Shown piece by piece: positions 53,727 to 62,348 of a stretch of 64,000 nt of DNA. Source of the stretch: Candidatus Rokuibacteriota bacterium (GTDB lineage: Bacteria > Methylomirabilota > Methylomirabilia > Rokubacteriales > CSP1-6); contig QHSU01000077.1 of NCBI GenBank assembly GCA_003220535.1, positions 1-64,000 on the forward strand. Reading direction: 5' to 3'. The notes under the pieces are model-generated. The model ran no database searches. It was not told where the DNA came from and saw only the letters and a list, made by a program, of their open reading frames with translations. How positions within the stretch are numbered: position 1 is the first letter of the stretch; the number at the start of each line of letters is the position of its first letter. Both the position numbers and the translations under genes were made by a program.

Positions 53727-54458
53727 TCAGCTCACGCCAGGCGGCAGGATCTCCTTCTCGCCGAGATATTCGCGGCGGTAGAGATCGGTGATCGAGGCCC
53801 AGCGCAGCCGGCACGCCTGCTGCGCCACCTCGAGCGCGCGCGCCTTGGCCGCATCGCTGTCGAGATACTTGGCGCAGAGCTCGGCCTGACGCCGGCTGTG
53901 CTCGACGTCCGCCGCGGCGTGCTCGGTGAAGAACTCGATCGCGGGCGAGCCCGCCGGATAACCGTAGTGTCTGGCGAAGGCCGGTAGCACGACCTCGGTG
54001 TTGAGGGCGGGCTGCTGGCCCTCCTGCGTGCTCTGCATCGCCAGCACGACGCCGATCGGCTCCTGCGCCGCGGTCTGATAATAATGGAGCGCGCGTGCCC
54101 ACCAGGCCGGCGTGAGCTCGATGACGCGTACCTCGGCCTCCGAGAGGCCCACGGCCCGGCAGAAGCGGAAGATGAGCTCGGCGTGGTCGTGCGGCACGTG
54201 ACCCGCGCGCGGGATCGCCTTGAAGCCTTCCTCCTCGGAGATGTTCTCGGCGATGGCCTTGCGCACGTCATCGTGGGCGATCGTGCGCGCGTAGAGGATA
54301 CCGAAGCTCGCCAGGCCGTGCTGCACGAACTTCCAGTGCATCGCCTTGTAGACGCCCATCGCGCGGAGCGGCAACTTGCCCTCGGCGAAGGCCCCGAAGA
54401 AGGGATGACGCTTGGTGTGCCAGCGCTCGCGGATCGCGAGGATGTCGTCGATGATCAT
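53727..54458 (-). CDS. haem-oxygenase-fold iron-dependent oxidase (TenA/PqqC-like)
   Basis: A 243-residue all-helical protein of the TenA/PqqC/haem-oxygenase-like superfamily. Candidate metal ligands are spread through the helices: WHTKRHPFFGAF, ISEEEGFKAIPRAGHVPHDH and FFTEHAAADVEHSRRQAEL. The Glu/His spacing suggests a di-iron or mono-iron oxidase, not a thiaminase. ATG 54458 has AGGTGA upstream. A possible 35-residue ORF precedes it by eleven bases. It diverges from the hydrolase gene at 54699. Confidence 0.85.
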   Translation of the reverse strand: MIIDDILAIRERWHTKRHPFFGAFAEGKLPLRAMGVYKAMHWKFVQHGLASFGILYARTIAHDDVRKAIAENISEEEGFKAIPRAGHVPHDHAELIFRFCRAVGLSEAEVRVIELTPAWWARALHYYQTAAQEPIGVVLAMQSTQEGQQPALNTEVVLPAFARHYGYPAGSPAIEFFTEHAAADVEHSRRQAELCAKYLDSDAAKARALEVAQQACRLRWASITDLYRREYLGEKEILPPGVS

Positions 54459-54469
54459 GGCCGGTTCAC

Positions 54470-54577
54470 CTACGCTTCCTCGACGAGAGCGAACCGGGCG
54501 TCGGCCGCGCGGCACTCGGCCTCCGGCAGCCCGAGCTCCCGCCGCACGATGTTGGCGCCACGCACGATCGACACCAT
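54470..54577 (-). CDS. possible 35-residue leader peptide or small protein
   Basis: MVSIVRGANIVRRELG... ends with TAG at 54470, eleven bases before the oxidase start. GGAGG lies about 12 bases upstream of the ATG, and GTATAGTACT further upstream could be a -10 region. The sequence is compatible with a short helical peptide. It could be a translated leader, a remnant, or chance. Confidence 0.3.
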   Translation of the reverse strand: MVSIVRGANIVRRELGLPEAECRAADARFALVEEA

Positions 54578-54642
54578 CTTGCCGTATGCGCCCTCCGCGG
54601 GTTCGAGGGAAGAGTACTATACCGCACTCGCGTGGTTTCGCC

Positions 54643-54671
54643 TTGACCGAGGGTGCGATCCCGCGGTATCC
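54643..54671 (+). promoter_or_regulatory. sigma-70-type promoter of hydrolase gene, shared with 57825
   Basis: TTGACC (54643-54648), 17-base spacer, GTATCC (54666-54671). The spacer and flanks (TTTCGCCTTGACCGAGGGTG) are nearly the same as upstream of the HpaB-like gene, suggesting a common promoter type. Confidence 0.5.
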
Positions 54672-54698
54672 AGCGAAGCGAGGAGGACACGAGGACCT

Positions 54699-55682
54699 AT
54701 GGTGAGCCGACGAGTCGCCAGATCCTACCAGGCGCGGTACAGCCTCGGCGCCAACAAGGCGAGCATGTACGACCTGACGGACGCGATCGACGTCCACGCC
54801 CACGCGCGCGGCCACGACGAAGAGGAGCCGCTGCACGCCGCGCAGGAGGGGAGCCGGGTGGGCATGAAAGCGATCCTGTTCAAGAGCATCTCGCCGGGCC
54901 GGCCCTGGGAGGTCGCGCGACAGGTCCAGGAGGACGTCGATCGCTGGGCCGAGCGGGAAGGGTTGCGGCCGGTGAAATGCCTCTCGGCCTGGGTCGTCGG
55001 GATTCCGTTGAAGCCCATCGACTTCGCCGAGATCAAGGCGGCTGTCGAGGGCGGCATCCTCGGGTTGTGGATGCCGCCGGTGACTTCCGCCTGGAGCATC
55101 TATCGTCTGGGCGGTCGCGGCGTCTGGTTCGACAAGGCCCGGCGCTACGACGACCCGGTGGCGCCCGTCGCCTGGGAGCAGGCGCTCAAGACCGGGATGT
55201 ACGTGCTGGACGATCACGGCCGGCTGCTCCCGTCCATCCGCGACACCGTGCGGCTCTGCGCGGATCACGGCGTGGCGCTGTCGTTCGGCCACCTCTCGCC
55301 CCAGGAAATGGACGCGATGGCCGAAGAGGTCGGTGCCATCGGCTACCGGCGCGCGTTCATCGACCATCCGTTCAGCGAGGTGTTCGAGTTCGACGTCCCC
55401 AAGATGAAGCGCTGGGCGGACGCCGGCGTCCGCTTCGCGCTCACGTGGGACGAGCTCTCGCCGCTGCTCGGCGTGGACACGCAGGACATGGTTGCGGCGA
55501 TTCGCGCCGTCGGGCCCGAGCACTTCATGCTGTCCAGCGACGCAGGCATCCCGCTGCTGCCGCAGACGGTCGAAGCCTACCGTTTGCTCGCGGCGATGCT
55601 GCGGGCCTACGGGATGACCGAACTCGAGATGCGCCAGCTGATGACCGGCAGCGCCAAGGAGCTCCTGAGCCTGGCCGCCTGA
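54699..55682 (+). CDS. DUF6282-type metal-dependent hydrolase
   Basis: A 327-residue amidohydrolase-like TIM barrel. The N-terminal DAIDVHAHARGHDEEE supplies the HxH metal motif, ALSFGHLSPQEMDAMAEEVG and FIDHPFSEVFEFDV give further His residues, and FMLSSDAGIPLLPQ the late Asp. It matches the DUF6282 family; substrates are not established. ATG 54699 has GAGGAGG upstream; a GTG directly follows. It is monocistronic, and divergent from the oxidase gene. Confidence 0.85.
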   Translation: MVSRRVARSYQARYSLGANKASMYDLTDAIDVHAHARGHDEEEPLHAAQEGSRVGMKAILFKSISPGRPWEVARQVQEDVDRWAEREGLRPVKCLSAWVVGIPLKPIDFAEIKAAVEGGILGLWMPPVTSAWSIYRLGGRGVWFDKARRYDDPVAPVAWEQALKTGMYVLDDHGRLLPSIRDTVRLCADHGVALSFGHLSPQEMDAMAEEVGAIGYRRAFIDHPFSEVFEFDVPKMKRWADAGVRFALTWDELSPLLGVDTQDMVAAIRAVGPEHFMLSSDAGIPLLPQTVEAYRLLAAMLRAYGMTELEMRQLMTGSAKELLSLAA

Positions 55683-55694
55683 AGCCGTCGCTCG

Positions 55695-55823
55695 TTACTG
55701 GCGTCGCGGGGTGGCGTCGCCGCTGGGACTGCGGCGAGCCTTCTTCAGCTCCGCTTCTCGGCGCCGCCGCGCGAGCCGTCGGAGTCTCTGAACGGCGTTT
55801 CTCGTTTTCGAGTGCGTAGCCAT
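55695..55823 (-). CDS. very basic 42-residue protein
   Basis: A short ORF: MATHSKTRNAVQRLRRLARR, then RREAELKKARRSPSGDATPR and RQ. More than a third of residues are Arg or Lys; the first 30 form an amphipathic basic helix. ATG 55823 is preceded by GAGGTCTC with a good Shine-Dalgarno. The gene fills the gap between the hydrolase and ubiD on the minus strand. It may bind nucleic acid or ribosomes; no family recognised. Confidence 0.5.
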   Translation of the reverse strand: MATHSKTRNAVQRLRRLARRRREAELKKARRSPSGDATPRRQ

Positions 55824-55930
55824 GAGACCTCACCCCCCCTCGTCGAAACGGGTGCGCTCTCGGCCCCGACCCATTGCGGGCGCGAGCGCCTGATAGTACC
55901 GGGTGTGGCGGGCGGCGCCAAGGAGCTCTC

Positions 55931-57337
55931 TCACCTCATCGCCGCCAGGCGTGCCAGGAGGGCGGCGAGGCTGGGATCGTCGGCGCCCTTCGGCTTGATG
56001 CGCGTGAACTCGTCGCGCTCCTTCTTGCGCCAGAGCGGCGGCTTGGTGGCGTCGATCGCCATCTTGCCCCCGACCCGCATCACCGTCACCTCGGAGCGGT
56101 CCACGTTCGGCGCCGAGATGTCGAGCGGGTGGATGCGCTCGTGCGGGATCACGATGACGTCCCGCTCCGGGTTCACCCGGGTCGAGATCGCCCAGAAGAC
56201 CTCGCGCGGGTCGTAGATGTCGACGTCTTCGTCGACGGCGATCGCGATCTTCGGATGGAGGTACGGGCTCGACAGGACTCCGAGCAGCACGTCCCGCGCC
56301 TGGCCGTCCCAGCGTGGCGTCATCTGGACGAAGACCGTGAACATCGTCACCCACGGCGGGATGAAGACGTCGTGGATCTCGGTCCGACCGTGGATCTCGC
56401 TCAGGCGACGAAAGAGGCTCGCCTCCATCGGCACCGAGACGAGCGGCTGGTGGTCGGTGAAGACGGTCGCCTGCATGTGGCGATAGATCGCGTCGCGGCG
56501 CCGGGTGATCGCGGTGACCTCGAAGACCGGTGCCGGCCCTTCGGCGCCCTTGCTGTAGCCGGTGAACTCGCCGAACGGCCCTTCCGGCTCGCGTACGCCC
56601 GGCGGCACGACGCCCTCGATGACGATCTCGGCCTGCGCGGGGACCTCGAGGTCGATCGTCTCGCACTTCACGAGCTCGAGCGTCTCGCCGAGGACCCCCG
56701 CGCCCATCTCGAGCTCGTCGTACCCCTCGTGCCGTCCGCTGAAGTTGGCGAGGATCTCGTACCCGGGATGCAGCCCGATCGCGAACGCCATCGGCGCGGG
56801 GAGGCCCCGCTCCTGGTACTTCATCAGGTGCGCCCAGTTGTGGCGCGCCGCCATCCAGAAGCCCATCTTGCGCGGTCCGCGGACGAGCGCGCGGATGATG
56901 GCTTCGTTCCGCACGCCGGTGTCGGGATCCTTGGTGATCGTGATGCCCGAGCCGAGATAGCGCCCGGCGTCGCCCTCGGAGTGGATCGGGATCGGGAGCT
57001 TCGTGATGTCGGCGTCGGCGCCGAGGAGCTTCACTTCCTTGCAGGGGCCGTCGGCGACGATCTTCGAGCTCCCGGGCACGCGCGTGAACATGCGGTCGGA
57101 GAGCTCGCGCACGACGTTCTGCGGCGTGGTCCCGAGCGCCTTGGCCTGGCGCGCGCGGTCCTTCACCAGGATGTCGCAGAGCTTCCAGCCCGGGAAGCCC
57201 TTGAGGCGATTCAGCACGATCGGCCGGGGCGCCGCCGAACAGAGCGCGCCGGCCTGGGTGATCGGATCGACCTCGTCGTCGACGCGGATCAGGTCGTCGC
57301 CGAGTGCGGCGAGAAAATCTCTCAGATTGAGTGCCAT
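55931..57337 (-). CDS. ubiD: UbiD-family decarboxylase
   Basis: A 468-residue prenylated-FMN-dependent decarboxylase. Family markers: LNLRDFLAALGDDLIRVDDE, GRYLGSGITITKDPDTGVRN, the catalytic-Glu segment EPEGPFGEFTGYSKG near 265, and the C-terminal PPLWRKKERDEFTRI. It reversibly decarboxylates aromatic or alpha,beta-unsaturated acids; the substrate is not set by sequence. ATG 57337 fits. UbiX, which makes the cofactor, is not in this window. The nearby HpaB and flavin reductase genes suggest aromatic catabolism. Confidence 0.95.
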   Translation of the reverse strand: MALNLRDFLAALGDDLIRVDDEVDPITQAGALCSAAPRPIVLNRLKGFPGWKLCDILVKDRARQAKALGTTPQNVVRELSDRMFTRVPGSSKIVADGPCKEVKLLGADADITKLPIPIHSEGDAGRYLGSGITITKDPDTGVRNEAIIRALVRGPRKMGFWMAARHNWAHLMKYQERGLPAPMAFAIGLHPGYEILANFSGRHEGYDELEMGAGVLGETLELVKCETIDLEVPAQAEIVIEGVVPPGVREPEGPFGEFTGYSKGAEGPAPVFEVTAITRRRDAIYRHMQATVFTDHQPLVSVPMEASLFRRLSEIHGRTEIHDVFIPPWVTMFTVFVQMTPRWDGQARDVLLGVLSSPYLHPKIAIAVDEDVDIYDPREVFWAISTRVNPERDVIVIPHERIHPLDISAPNVDRSEVTVMRVGGKMAIDATKPPLWRKKERDEFTRIKPKGADDPSLAALLARLAAMR

Positions 57338-57356
57338 CGTCGTCTCCTCTGCGGCA

Positions 57357-57632
57357 CTACTTCGCCTTCTCCGGGCTGCCGGCCGCCTGCAAGGTCACGT
57401 CGTCGCCGACGATCAGGAATATTACCTCGCCGTTCGAGGCCTTGTACCGCCAGGTCTCCAGGGGCCCGAGCTTGGTGATGTCGTCGGGCTTGCCGAGCAC
57501 CCTCTCGAGCTCGGCGCGCTTGGATACGTCGCGCGCCTTCGAGACGATCTCTTCCTTCGTCCCTCGGCCACACGCCACCAGGCCGAGCATGACCAACCCG
57601 CCCACGAGCACTCTCGCCGTGGTCCCCGTCAT
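57357..57632 (-). CDS. small lipoprotein
   Basis: A 91-residue protein with a lipoprotein signal (VLVGGLVMLGLVACG, Cys near 21). The mature part holds VLGKPDDITKLGPLETWRYK and FLIVGDDVTLQAAG, which resembles small BamE/SmpA-like outer membrane lipoproteins (a beta-alpha fold), but this is only a likeness. ATG 57632 with GAGGTGA. Copy C of the leader element lies just upstream. It ends 19 bases before ubiD, so they may be co-transcribed. Confidence 0.75.
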   Translation of the reverse strand: MTGTTARVLVGGLVMLGLVACGRGTKEEIVSKARDVSKRAELERVLGKPDDITKLGPLETWRYKASNGEVIFLIVGDDVTLQAAGSPEKAK

Positions 57633-57651
57633 CAAATCACCTCATCCATTC

Positions 57652-57775
57652 TTAGCTGCGCCTTGGCCGGCGGGGCTTTTCGGGTAGCTCGCCTCGGGCC
57701 CGGCGGCCCCAGCCACCGGGCGGCCCTGCGGCTCGCACGACGCCCCGCGACGGACCTGCCGCGCACGCCACCGCT
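57652..57775 (-). promoter_or_regulatory. repeated structured 5' leader element, copy C
   Basis: Ends 20 bases before the ATG of the small lipoprotein, sense orientation. The hairpin is GGUGGC-UGGG-GCCGCC (57703-57718): the loop is unchanged from other copies while the stem pairs differ. The outer GCGGGGC/GCCCCGC pairing and the UGCG-AGC-CGCA hairpin are kept. Confidence 0.72.
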
Positions 57776-57824
57776 CGTCGCGGTCCGCGCGCCGAACTCT
57801 CCGACAGACTACCGGATTTCGCCC

Positions 57825-57852
57825 TTGACCGAGGGGTGATCCCGGGTATTAG
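57825..57852 (+). promoter_or_regulatory. sigma-70-type promoter of HpaB-like gene
   Basis: TTGACC (57825-57830), 16-base spacer, TATTAG (57847-57852). Sequence and flanks parallel the promoter at 54643. GGGTGATCCC in the spacer is an imperfect inverted repeat and could be an operator. Confidence 0.5.
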
Positions 57853-57892
57853 TGGGGGACGGTTCGGGGTCGAATTCTCAGGGGGTGTGACC

Positions 57893-59491
57893 ATGGCTGG
57901 TCCCGCTAGGCCGAAATCCTCGAAGCGGACCGAGGCGGCGCCGCCCGCCGCCGGGAAGGCGCCGACGCTCCCGTACACCGGCAAGGAGTTCCTGGAGAGT
58001 CTCGACGACGGCCGGGAGGTCTGGATCTACGGCGAGCGCGTGAAGAACATCACCGCCCACCCGGCGTTTCAAAACTGCGCCCGGATGCTCGCGCGGCTGT
58101 ACGACGCGCTGCACGACGACCACAAGCGCGGCCAGCACGTGCTCACCGAGCCCACCGAGTGGGGCGGGTTCACGCACCGCTACTTCCGCGCGCCGACGAC
58201 CGTGGAAGAGCAGGTCGCGGGGCGCGACGCGATCGCGGCGTGGGCGCGACTGACCTACGGCTGGCTCGGGCGCTCGCCCGACTACAAGGCCGCGTTCCTG
58301 GGTACGCTCGGGGCGAACGCGGAGTTCTACGCCCCGTACCAGGACAACGCCCGGCGCTGGTATCGGTATTCCCAGGAGCGCGTGCCGTTCATCAACCACG
58401 CGATCATCCACCCGCCGGTCGACCGCAACATCGCACCCGGGGCGCCCGGCGGTCCCACCGATATCTACGCGCGCGTCACCAGGGAAACCGACGCCGGCAT
58501 CTATGTTTCGGGGGCGAAGGTCGTGGCGACGGGCTCGGCGCTGACCCACTTCACGTTCGTCGCCCACCACGGGCTCATCCCGGTGCAGGGGAAGAACTTC
58601 GCGATCGTCTTCATGGTGCCGACGAACGCCAAGGGCGTGAAGCTCATCTGCCGGGTCTCCAACGAGCTGCGGGCCGCCGTGCTCGGGAGCCCGTTCGACT
58701 ATCCGCTGTCGAGCCGACTCGACGAGAACGACGCGATCTTCGTGATGGACGACGTGTTCGTGCCGTGGGAAGACGTGTTCGTCCACGCCGACGTCGAGAA
58801 GGCGAATAACTTCTTCCCGCGTACCGGCTTCCTCCCGCGCGCCCTCATCCACGGCTGCACGCGCCTGGCGGTCAAGCTCGACTTCATCACCGGTCTCATG
58901 ATCAAGGCGACCGAGATCACCGGGTCGCGGTCGTTCCGGGGCGTGGAGGCGAACATCGGCGAGGTCATCGCCTGGCGCAACATGATCTGGGGGCTGTCGG
59001 ACGCGATGGCGAAGACGGCGGATCCGTGGACCGGCGGCTGCGTCCTGCCGGGCATGGAGCCGGCCGCCGCCTACCAGGTGCTGGCGCCCGAGGCGTACGT
59101 CCAGATCAAGAACCTCATCGAGAAGACGGTGGCGAGCGGTCTCATCTACCTGAACTCGCACGCACGGGACTTCAAGACCGCGGACCTCCGCAAGTACCTC
59201 GACCTCTACCTGCGGGGCTCGGGCGGGGTCGACGCGGTCGAGCGGGTCAAGCTCATGAAGCTCCTGTGGGACGCGATCGGCACCGAGTTTGGCGGCCGCC
59301 ACGAGCTGTACGAGATCAACTATTCCGGCAGCCACGAGGAGATCCGGCGCTACGCGTTGTTCGGCGCGCTGGCCTCCGGCCAGTACGATCGCTGGAAGCA
59401 GTTCGCCGAGACGTGTATGGCGGAGTACGATCTCGACGGGTGGAAGACGAAGGACCTGGTCAACAGCGGTGGGCTCAGCGCGCCGCGCTGA
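57893..59491 (+). CDS. hpaB: 4-hydroxyphenylacetate 3-hydroxylase-family monooxygenase
   Basis: A 532-residue FADH2-dependent aromatic hydroxylase of the HpaB family. Markers: [20 protein letters not shown], the flavin region [33 protein letters not shown], and [20 protein letters not shown]. It uses reduced flavin from the adjacent reductase. The substrate may be a phenol or pyrrole-like acid; the family is broad. ATG 57893 with GGGGGTG upstream. TGATG overlap with the reductase gene. The tail ([15 protein letters not shown]) is echoed by a remnant at 60.04-60.12 kb. Confidence 0.93.
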   Translation: MAGPARPKSSKRTEAAPPAAGKAPTLPYTGKEFLESLDDGREVWIYGERVKNITAHPAFQNCARMLARLYDALHDDHKRGQHVLTEPTEWGGFTHRYFRAPTTVEEQVAGRDAIAAWARLTYGWLGRSPDYKAAFLGTLGANAEFYAPYQDNARRWYRYSQERVPFINHAIIHPPVDRNIAPGAPGGPTDIYARVTRETDAGIYVSGAKVVATGSALTHFTFVAHHGLIPVQGKNFAIVFMVPTNAKGVKLICRVSNELRAAVLGSPFDYPLSSRLDENDAIFVMDDVFVPWEDVFVHADVEKANNFFPRTGFLPRALIHGCTRLAVKLDFITGLMIKATEITGSRSFRGVEANIGEVIAWRNMIWGLSDAMAKTADPWTGGCVLPGMEPAAAYQVLAPEAYVQIKNLIEKTVASGLIYLNSHARDFKTADLRKYLDLYLRGSGGVDAVERVKLMKLLWDAIGTEFGGRHELYEINYSGSHEEIRRYALFGALASGQYDRWKQFAETCMAEYDLDGWKTKDLVNSGGLSAPR

Positions 59492-60015
59492 TGCCGCGCG
59501 CGTTCGCCGACCGCGTGTTCCGCCGGGCGCTCGGCCGCTTCGCCACAGGGGTGATCGTGCTGACGGCGGGCCCGCGCCGCGCGCCGCACGCGATGACCGC
59601 GAACGCGTTCATGTCGGGCTCGCTGCAACCGCCGCTCGTGGTCGTGTCGGTGGGACGCACGGCGCGCATGCACGAGCGGCTGGCGGGTGCCCGGCGGTTT
59701 GGCATCAGCATCCTGGATCAGGGGCAGGAGCCGGCCAGCCGCCACTTCGCCGGCCAGGCCGTCGCGGGCTTCGCGCCGGCCTTCGAAACGCTCGCCGGCG
59801 TCCCGGTGCTGGCCCAGGCCGCGGTGGTCATCGCCGCTCGGATCAAGCATCGCTACGACTGCGGCGACCATACGCTGTTCGTGGGTGAAGTCGAGGAGCT
59901 GATCGTCAACGACGCGGCGCCCCCGCTGCTCTACTACGAAGGTCGTTACCGGATGCTCCAGGCCTTCCACGAGCCGCGAGGCCGGATCCCCGAGCCCTAT
60001 CCGTCTTTCTTCTGA
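59491..60015 (+). CDS. flavin reductase component
   Basis: A 174-residue flavin reductase of the HpaC-like split-barrel family. FRRALGRFATGVIVLTAG opens it, followed by AMTANAFMSGSLQPPLVVVS (flavin binding) and HTLFVGEVEELIVNDAAPPL. It should supply FADH2 or FMNH2 to the monooxygenase encoded just upstream; the TGATG overlap ensures coupled translation. Confidence 0.93.
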   Translation: MPRAFADRVFRRALGRFATGVIVLTAGPRRAPHAMTANAFMSGSLQPPLVVVSVGRTARMHERLAGARRFGISILDQGQEPASRHFAGQAVAGFAPAFETLAGVPVLAQAAVVIAARIKHRYDCGDHTLFVGEVEELIVNDAAPPLLYYEGRYRMLQAFHEPRGRIPEPYPSFF

Positions 60016-60036
60016 GCTGGAGCCGGGACGATCGTG

Positions 60037-60125
60037 GCGGAACCGTTCGCCGAGCCGGACGTGGCAGAGTACGATCTCGGCGGTCGAAGGTGCAGGACCT
60101 GGTGGACAACGGAGAGAGAGGGGAC
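60037..60125 (+). pseudogene. remnant of a second HpaB C-terminus
   Basis: Plus-strand sequence reads EPFAEPDVAEYDLGG and, after a one-base shift, SKVQDLVDNGERG. This lines up with the last 25 residues of the upstream monooxygenase ([20 protein letters not shown]). It is not in frame with any start and is followed directly by the livK-type gene. A second hpaB copy was probably present and deleted, leaving its tail. Confidence 0.6.
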
Positions 60126-60127
60126 CG

Positions 60128-61396
60128 ATGAATCGACTGCACGTGAGAACGCTCGTGGGCTGGGCCCTCATCAGCGCCGTGATCGTGCTCGTCGGCGCCG
60201 GCGGGTTCGACGCCCGGGCGGCCGACCCGATCAAGATCGGGCTCGGCATGGCGCTGACCGGCGGGCTGTCCGCGAACGGCAAGCCGGCGCTGATGGCCAT
60301 CCAGATCTGGAAGGACGACGTCAACAAGAAGGGCGGCCTCCTCGGCCGGCCCGTGGAGCTGATCTACTACGACGACCAGACGAACCCCGCCACCGTGCCC
60401 GGCATCTACACGAAGCTCCTCGAAGTGGACAAGGTGAACTTCGTCGTCTCCGGCTACGGGACGAACCTGATCGCACCGCTCATGCCCATCGCGATGGAGC
60501 GCAAGCTCACGATCATGGGGATCCTCGGGCTGGCCAACAACGAGAAGTACAAGTATCCGAACTACTTCCAGATCCAGCCGTCGGGCCCGGACCCGGAGGC
60601 CAACTGGGCGACGGGCTTCTTCGAGATCGCGGCCAAGCAGAATCCCAAGCCGCAGACCATCGCGCTGGTGGGCGCCGACGCCGAGTACCCGCGCCACGCG
60701 ATCGCCGGGGCCCGTGAGCTCGTCAAGAAGTTCGGGTTCAAGAACGTGTACGACAAGTCCTATCCGCCGAGCACCGTCGACTACACGCCGATCGCCCGGG
60801 CCATCAAGGCCGTGAACCCCGACATCGTGTTCGTGGCGTCGTACCCGCCGGACTCGGTGGGGATGGTTCGCGCGGCGCAGGAAATCGGCCTGCAGCCCAA
60901 GATCTTCGGCGGCGGGATGGTCGGCCTGCAGTTCACCACTGTCATGACGAGCCTCGGGCCCATGCTCAACGGAATCGTCAACTACGACTTCTGGGCGCCC
61001 GAGAAGACCATGATGTTCCCGGGCATCCAGGAGTTCTTCGCGGAGTACCAGAAGCGCGCCAAGGAGGCGGGCGTCGATCCGCTCGGCTACTACCTTCCGC
61101 CCTACGCGTACTCCGCCGTCCAGATCCTGGGGCTGGCCATCGAAGGCAGCAAGAGCCTCGATCAGCAGAAGGTCGCCGACTACATCCGCGCCAACGAGTT
61201 CAGCACCATCGTCGGCAAGGTGAGGTTCGGACCGAACGGCGAGTGGGCGAAGTCGCGCGTCCTCCAGGTCCAATACCAGGGGATCAAGGGGACCGACGTC
61301 GAGCAGTTCAGGGTCCCGGGGAAGAAGATCGTCCTCTACCCCGACGAGTTCAAGTCGGGCAACGTCATCTACCCTTACTCCGCGGCGCAAAAATAG
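60128..61396 (+). CDS. livK: branched-chain amino-acid-type ABC transporter substrate-binding protein
   Basis: Periplasmic binding protein of 422 residues (Leu/Ile/Val-type). The signal peptide ends near DARAAD (residue 32). KIGLGMALTGGLSANGKPAL, KGGLLGRPVELIYYDDQTNP and NYFQIQPSGPDPEANW are typical. In such bacteria this family often imports aromatic acids or other carboxylates; the HpaB neighbours hint at that. GAGAGAGAGGGG precedes the ATG. A strong hairpin follows the gene and probably sets a higher level of the binding protein. Confidence 0.95.
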   Translation: MNRLHVRTLVGWALISAVIVLVGAGGFDARAADPIKIGLGMALTGGLSANGKPALMAIQIWKDDVNKKGGLLGRPVELIYYDDQTNPATVPGIYTKLLEVDKVNFVVSGYGTNLIAPLMPIAMERKLTIMGILGLANNEKYKYPNYFQIQPSGPDPEANWATGFFEIAAKQNPKPQTIALVGADAEYPRHAIAGARELVKKFGFKNVYDKSYPPSTVDYTPIARAIKAVNPDIVFVASYPPDSVGMVRAAQEIGLQPKIFGGGMVGLQFTTVMTSLGPMLNGIVNYDFWAPEKTMMFPGIQEFFAEYQKRAKEAGVDPLGYYLPPYAYSAVQILGLAIEGSKSLDQQKVADYIRANEFSTIVGKVRFGPNGEWAKSRVLQVQYQGIKGTDVEQFRVPGKKIVLYPDEFKSGNVIYPYSAAQK

Positions 61397-61417
61397 CGCG
61401 GGTGTTCCGCACGGCGT

Positions 61418-61449
61418 GAGGGCCGCGCCCTGACGGGGCGCGCGCCCTC
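61418..61449 (+). terminator. hairpin between livK and livH
   Basis: GAGGGC, CGCGCCC, a TGAC loop, GGGGCGCGC and GCCCTC form a long GC stem with one bulge, followed by GTTCTGTG. Probably a partial terminator or mRNA-stabilising hairpin that leaves livK mRNA in excess. Confidence 0.6.
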
Positions 61450-61473
61450 GTTCTGTGTGGCCGGGCGCCGAAC

Positions 61474-62346
61474 ATGTTCTCCTGGGATCTGCTGGCGAAC
61501 GCGGTAGTCGCGGGAATACTGCTCGGGGGCTTCTACGCCGCCGTCAGCCTGGGCGTGTCCCTCACCTTCGGGCTGCTCGATGTGGTCAATATCGCCCAGC
61601 CGGCCTTCGTGATCCTCGGCGCGTACGCGGCCTACGTCATGAACAGTTCCTTCGGCCTCGACCCGATCCTCACCGGCCTCCTCTTCACGCCGTTCTTCTA
61701 CGTGCTGGGGGCCGTGGTCTACCGCATCTACTACGCGAGCTTCGAGCGACGCGGCGACGAATCGCTGCGGGGACTCGTGTTCTTCTTCGGCCTGCTCTTC
61801 ATCATCGAGGTGAGCCTGAGCCTCACGTATGGCGTGGACTACCGGCTCGTCGAGGCGGCGTACATCGGCAAGTCGATCGACCTCGGCGGCGTCGGGATCG
61901 CGTTCCGGCTGCTGGTGCCGTGCCTGGTCGGCCTGGCGATGACGCTGGCGCTCTACCTGTTCCTGTCGCGGACGTTCTACGGCCGAGCTGTCATGGGGGT
62001 GTCGCAAGATCGGGTCGCGCTCCGACTCATGGGGGCGAATCCGGTGCGAATCAAGACCATCGCCTTCGGGATCGGCATCGCGGCGGCCAGCCTCTCCGGT
62101 GCCTTGCTCATCACGATCGCGCCGGTCGTGCCGTCCACCGACCGCGACTATATCGGCCGCGTCTTCGCCATCACCGTCCTGGGCGGTCTGGGCAGCATCG
62201 GCGGTACTCTGGCGGCCTCGATCATCCTTGGAGTGGCCGAGAGCCTGATGGCCACGTTCTTCGGGCCCTCGTGGTCGCTCGCGGTCTCGTTCGGGATCCT
62301 CCTGCTGGCGCTCGCCGTGCGGCCCGCCGGGCTTTTCGGGAGATAG
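61474..62346 (+). CDS. livH: branched-chain amino-acid-type ABC transporter permease LivH
   Basis: Inner-membrane permease of 290 residues with about eight helices. GGFYAAVSLGVSLTFGLLDV and NIAQPAFVILGAYAAYVMNS are family hallmarks; the ATPase-contact loop and VFAITVLGGLGSIGGTLAAS follow. ATG 61474 with a weak ribosome site after the intergenic hairpin. LivM starts three bases after its stop. Confidence 0.95.
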   Translation: MFSWDLLANAVVAGILLGGFYAAVSLGVSLTFGLLDVVNIAQPAFVILGAYAAYVMNSSFGLDPILTGLLFTPFFYVLGAVVYRIYYASFERRGDESLRGLVFFFGLLFIIEVSLSLTYGVDYRLVEAAYIGKSIDLGGVGIAFRLLVPCLVGLAMTLALYLFLSRTFYGRAVMGVSQDRVALRLMGANPVRIKTIAFGIGIAAASLSGALLITIAPVVPSTDRDYIGRVFAITVLGGLGSIGGTLAASIILGVAESLMATFFGPSWSLAVSFGILLLALAVRPAGLFGR

Positions 62347-62348
62347 CG

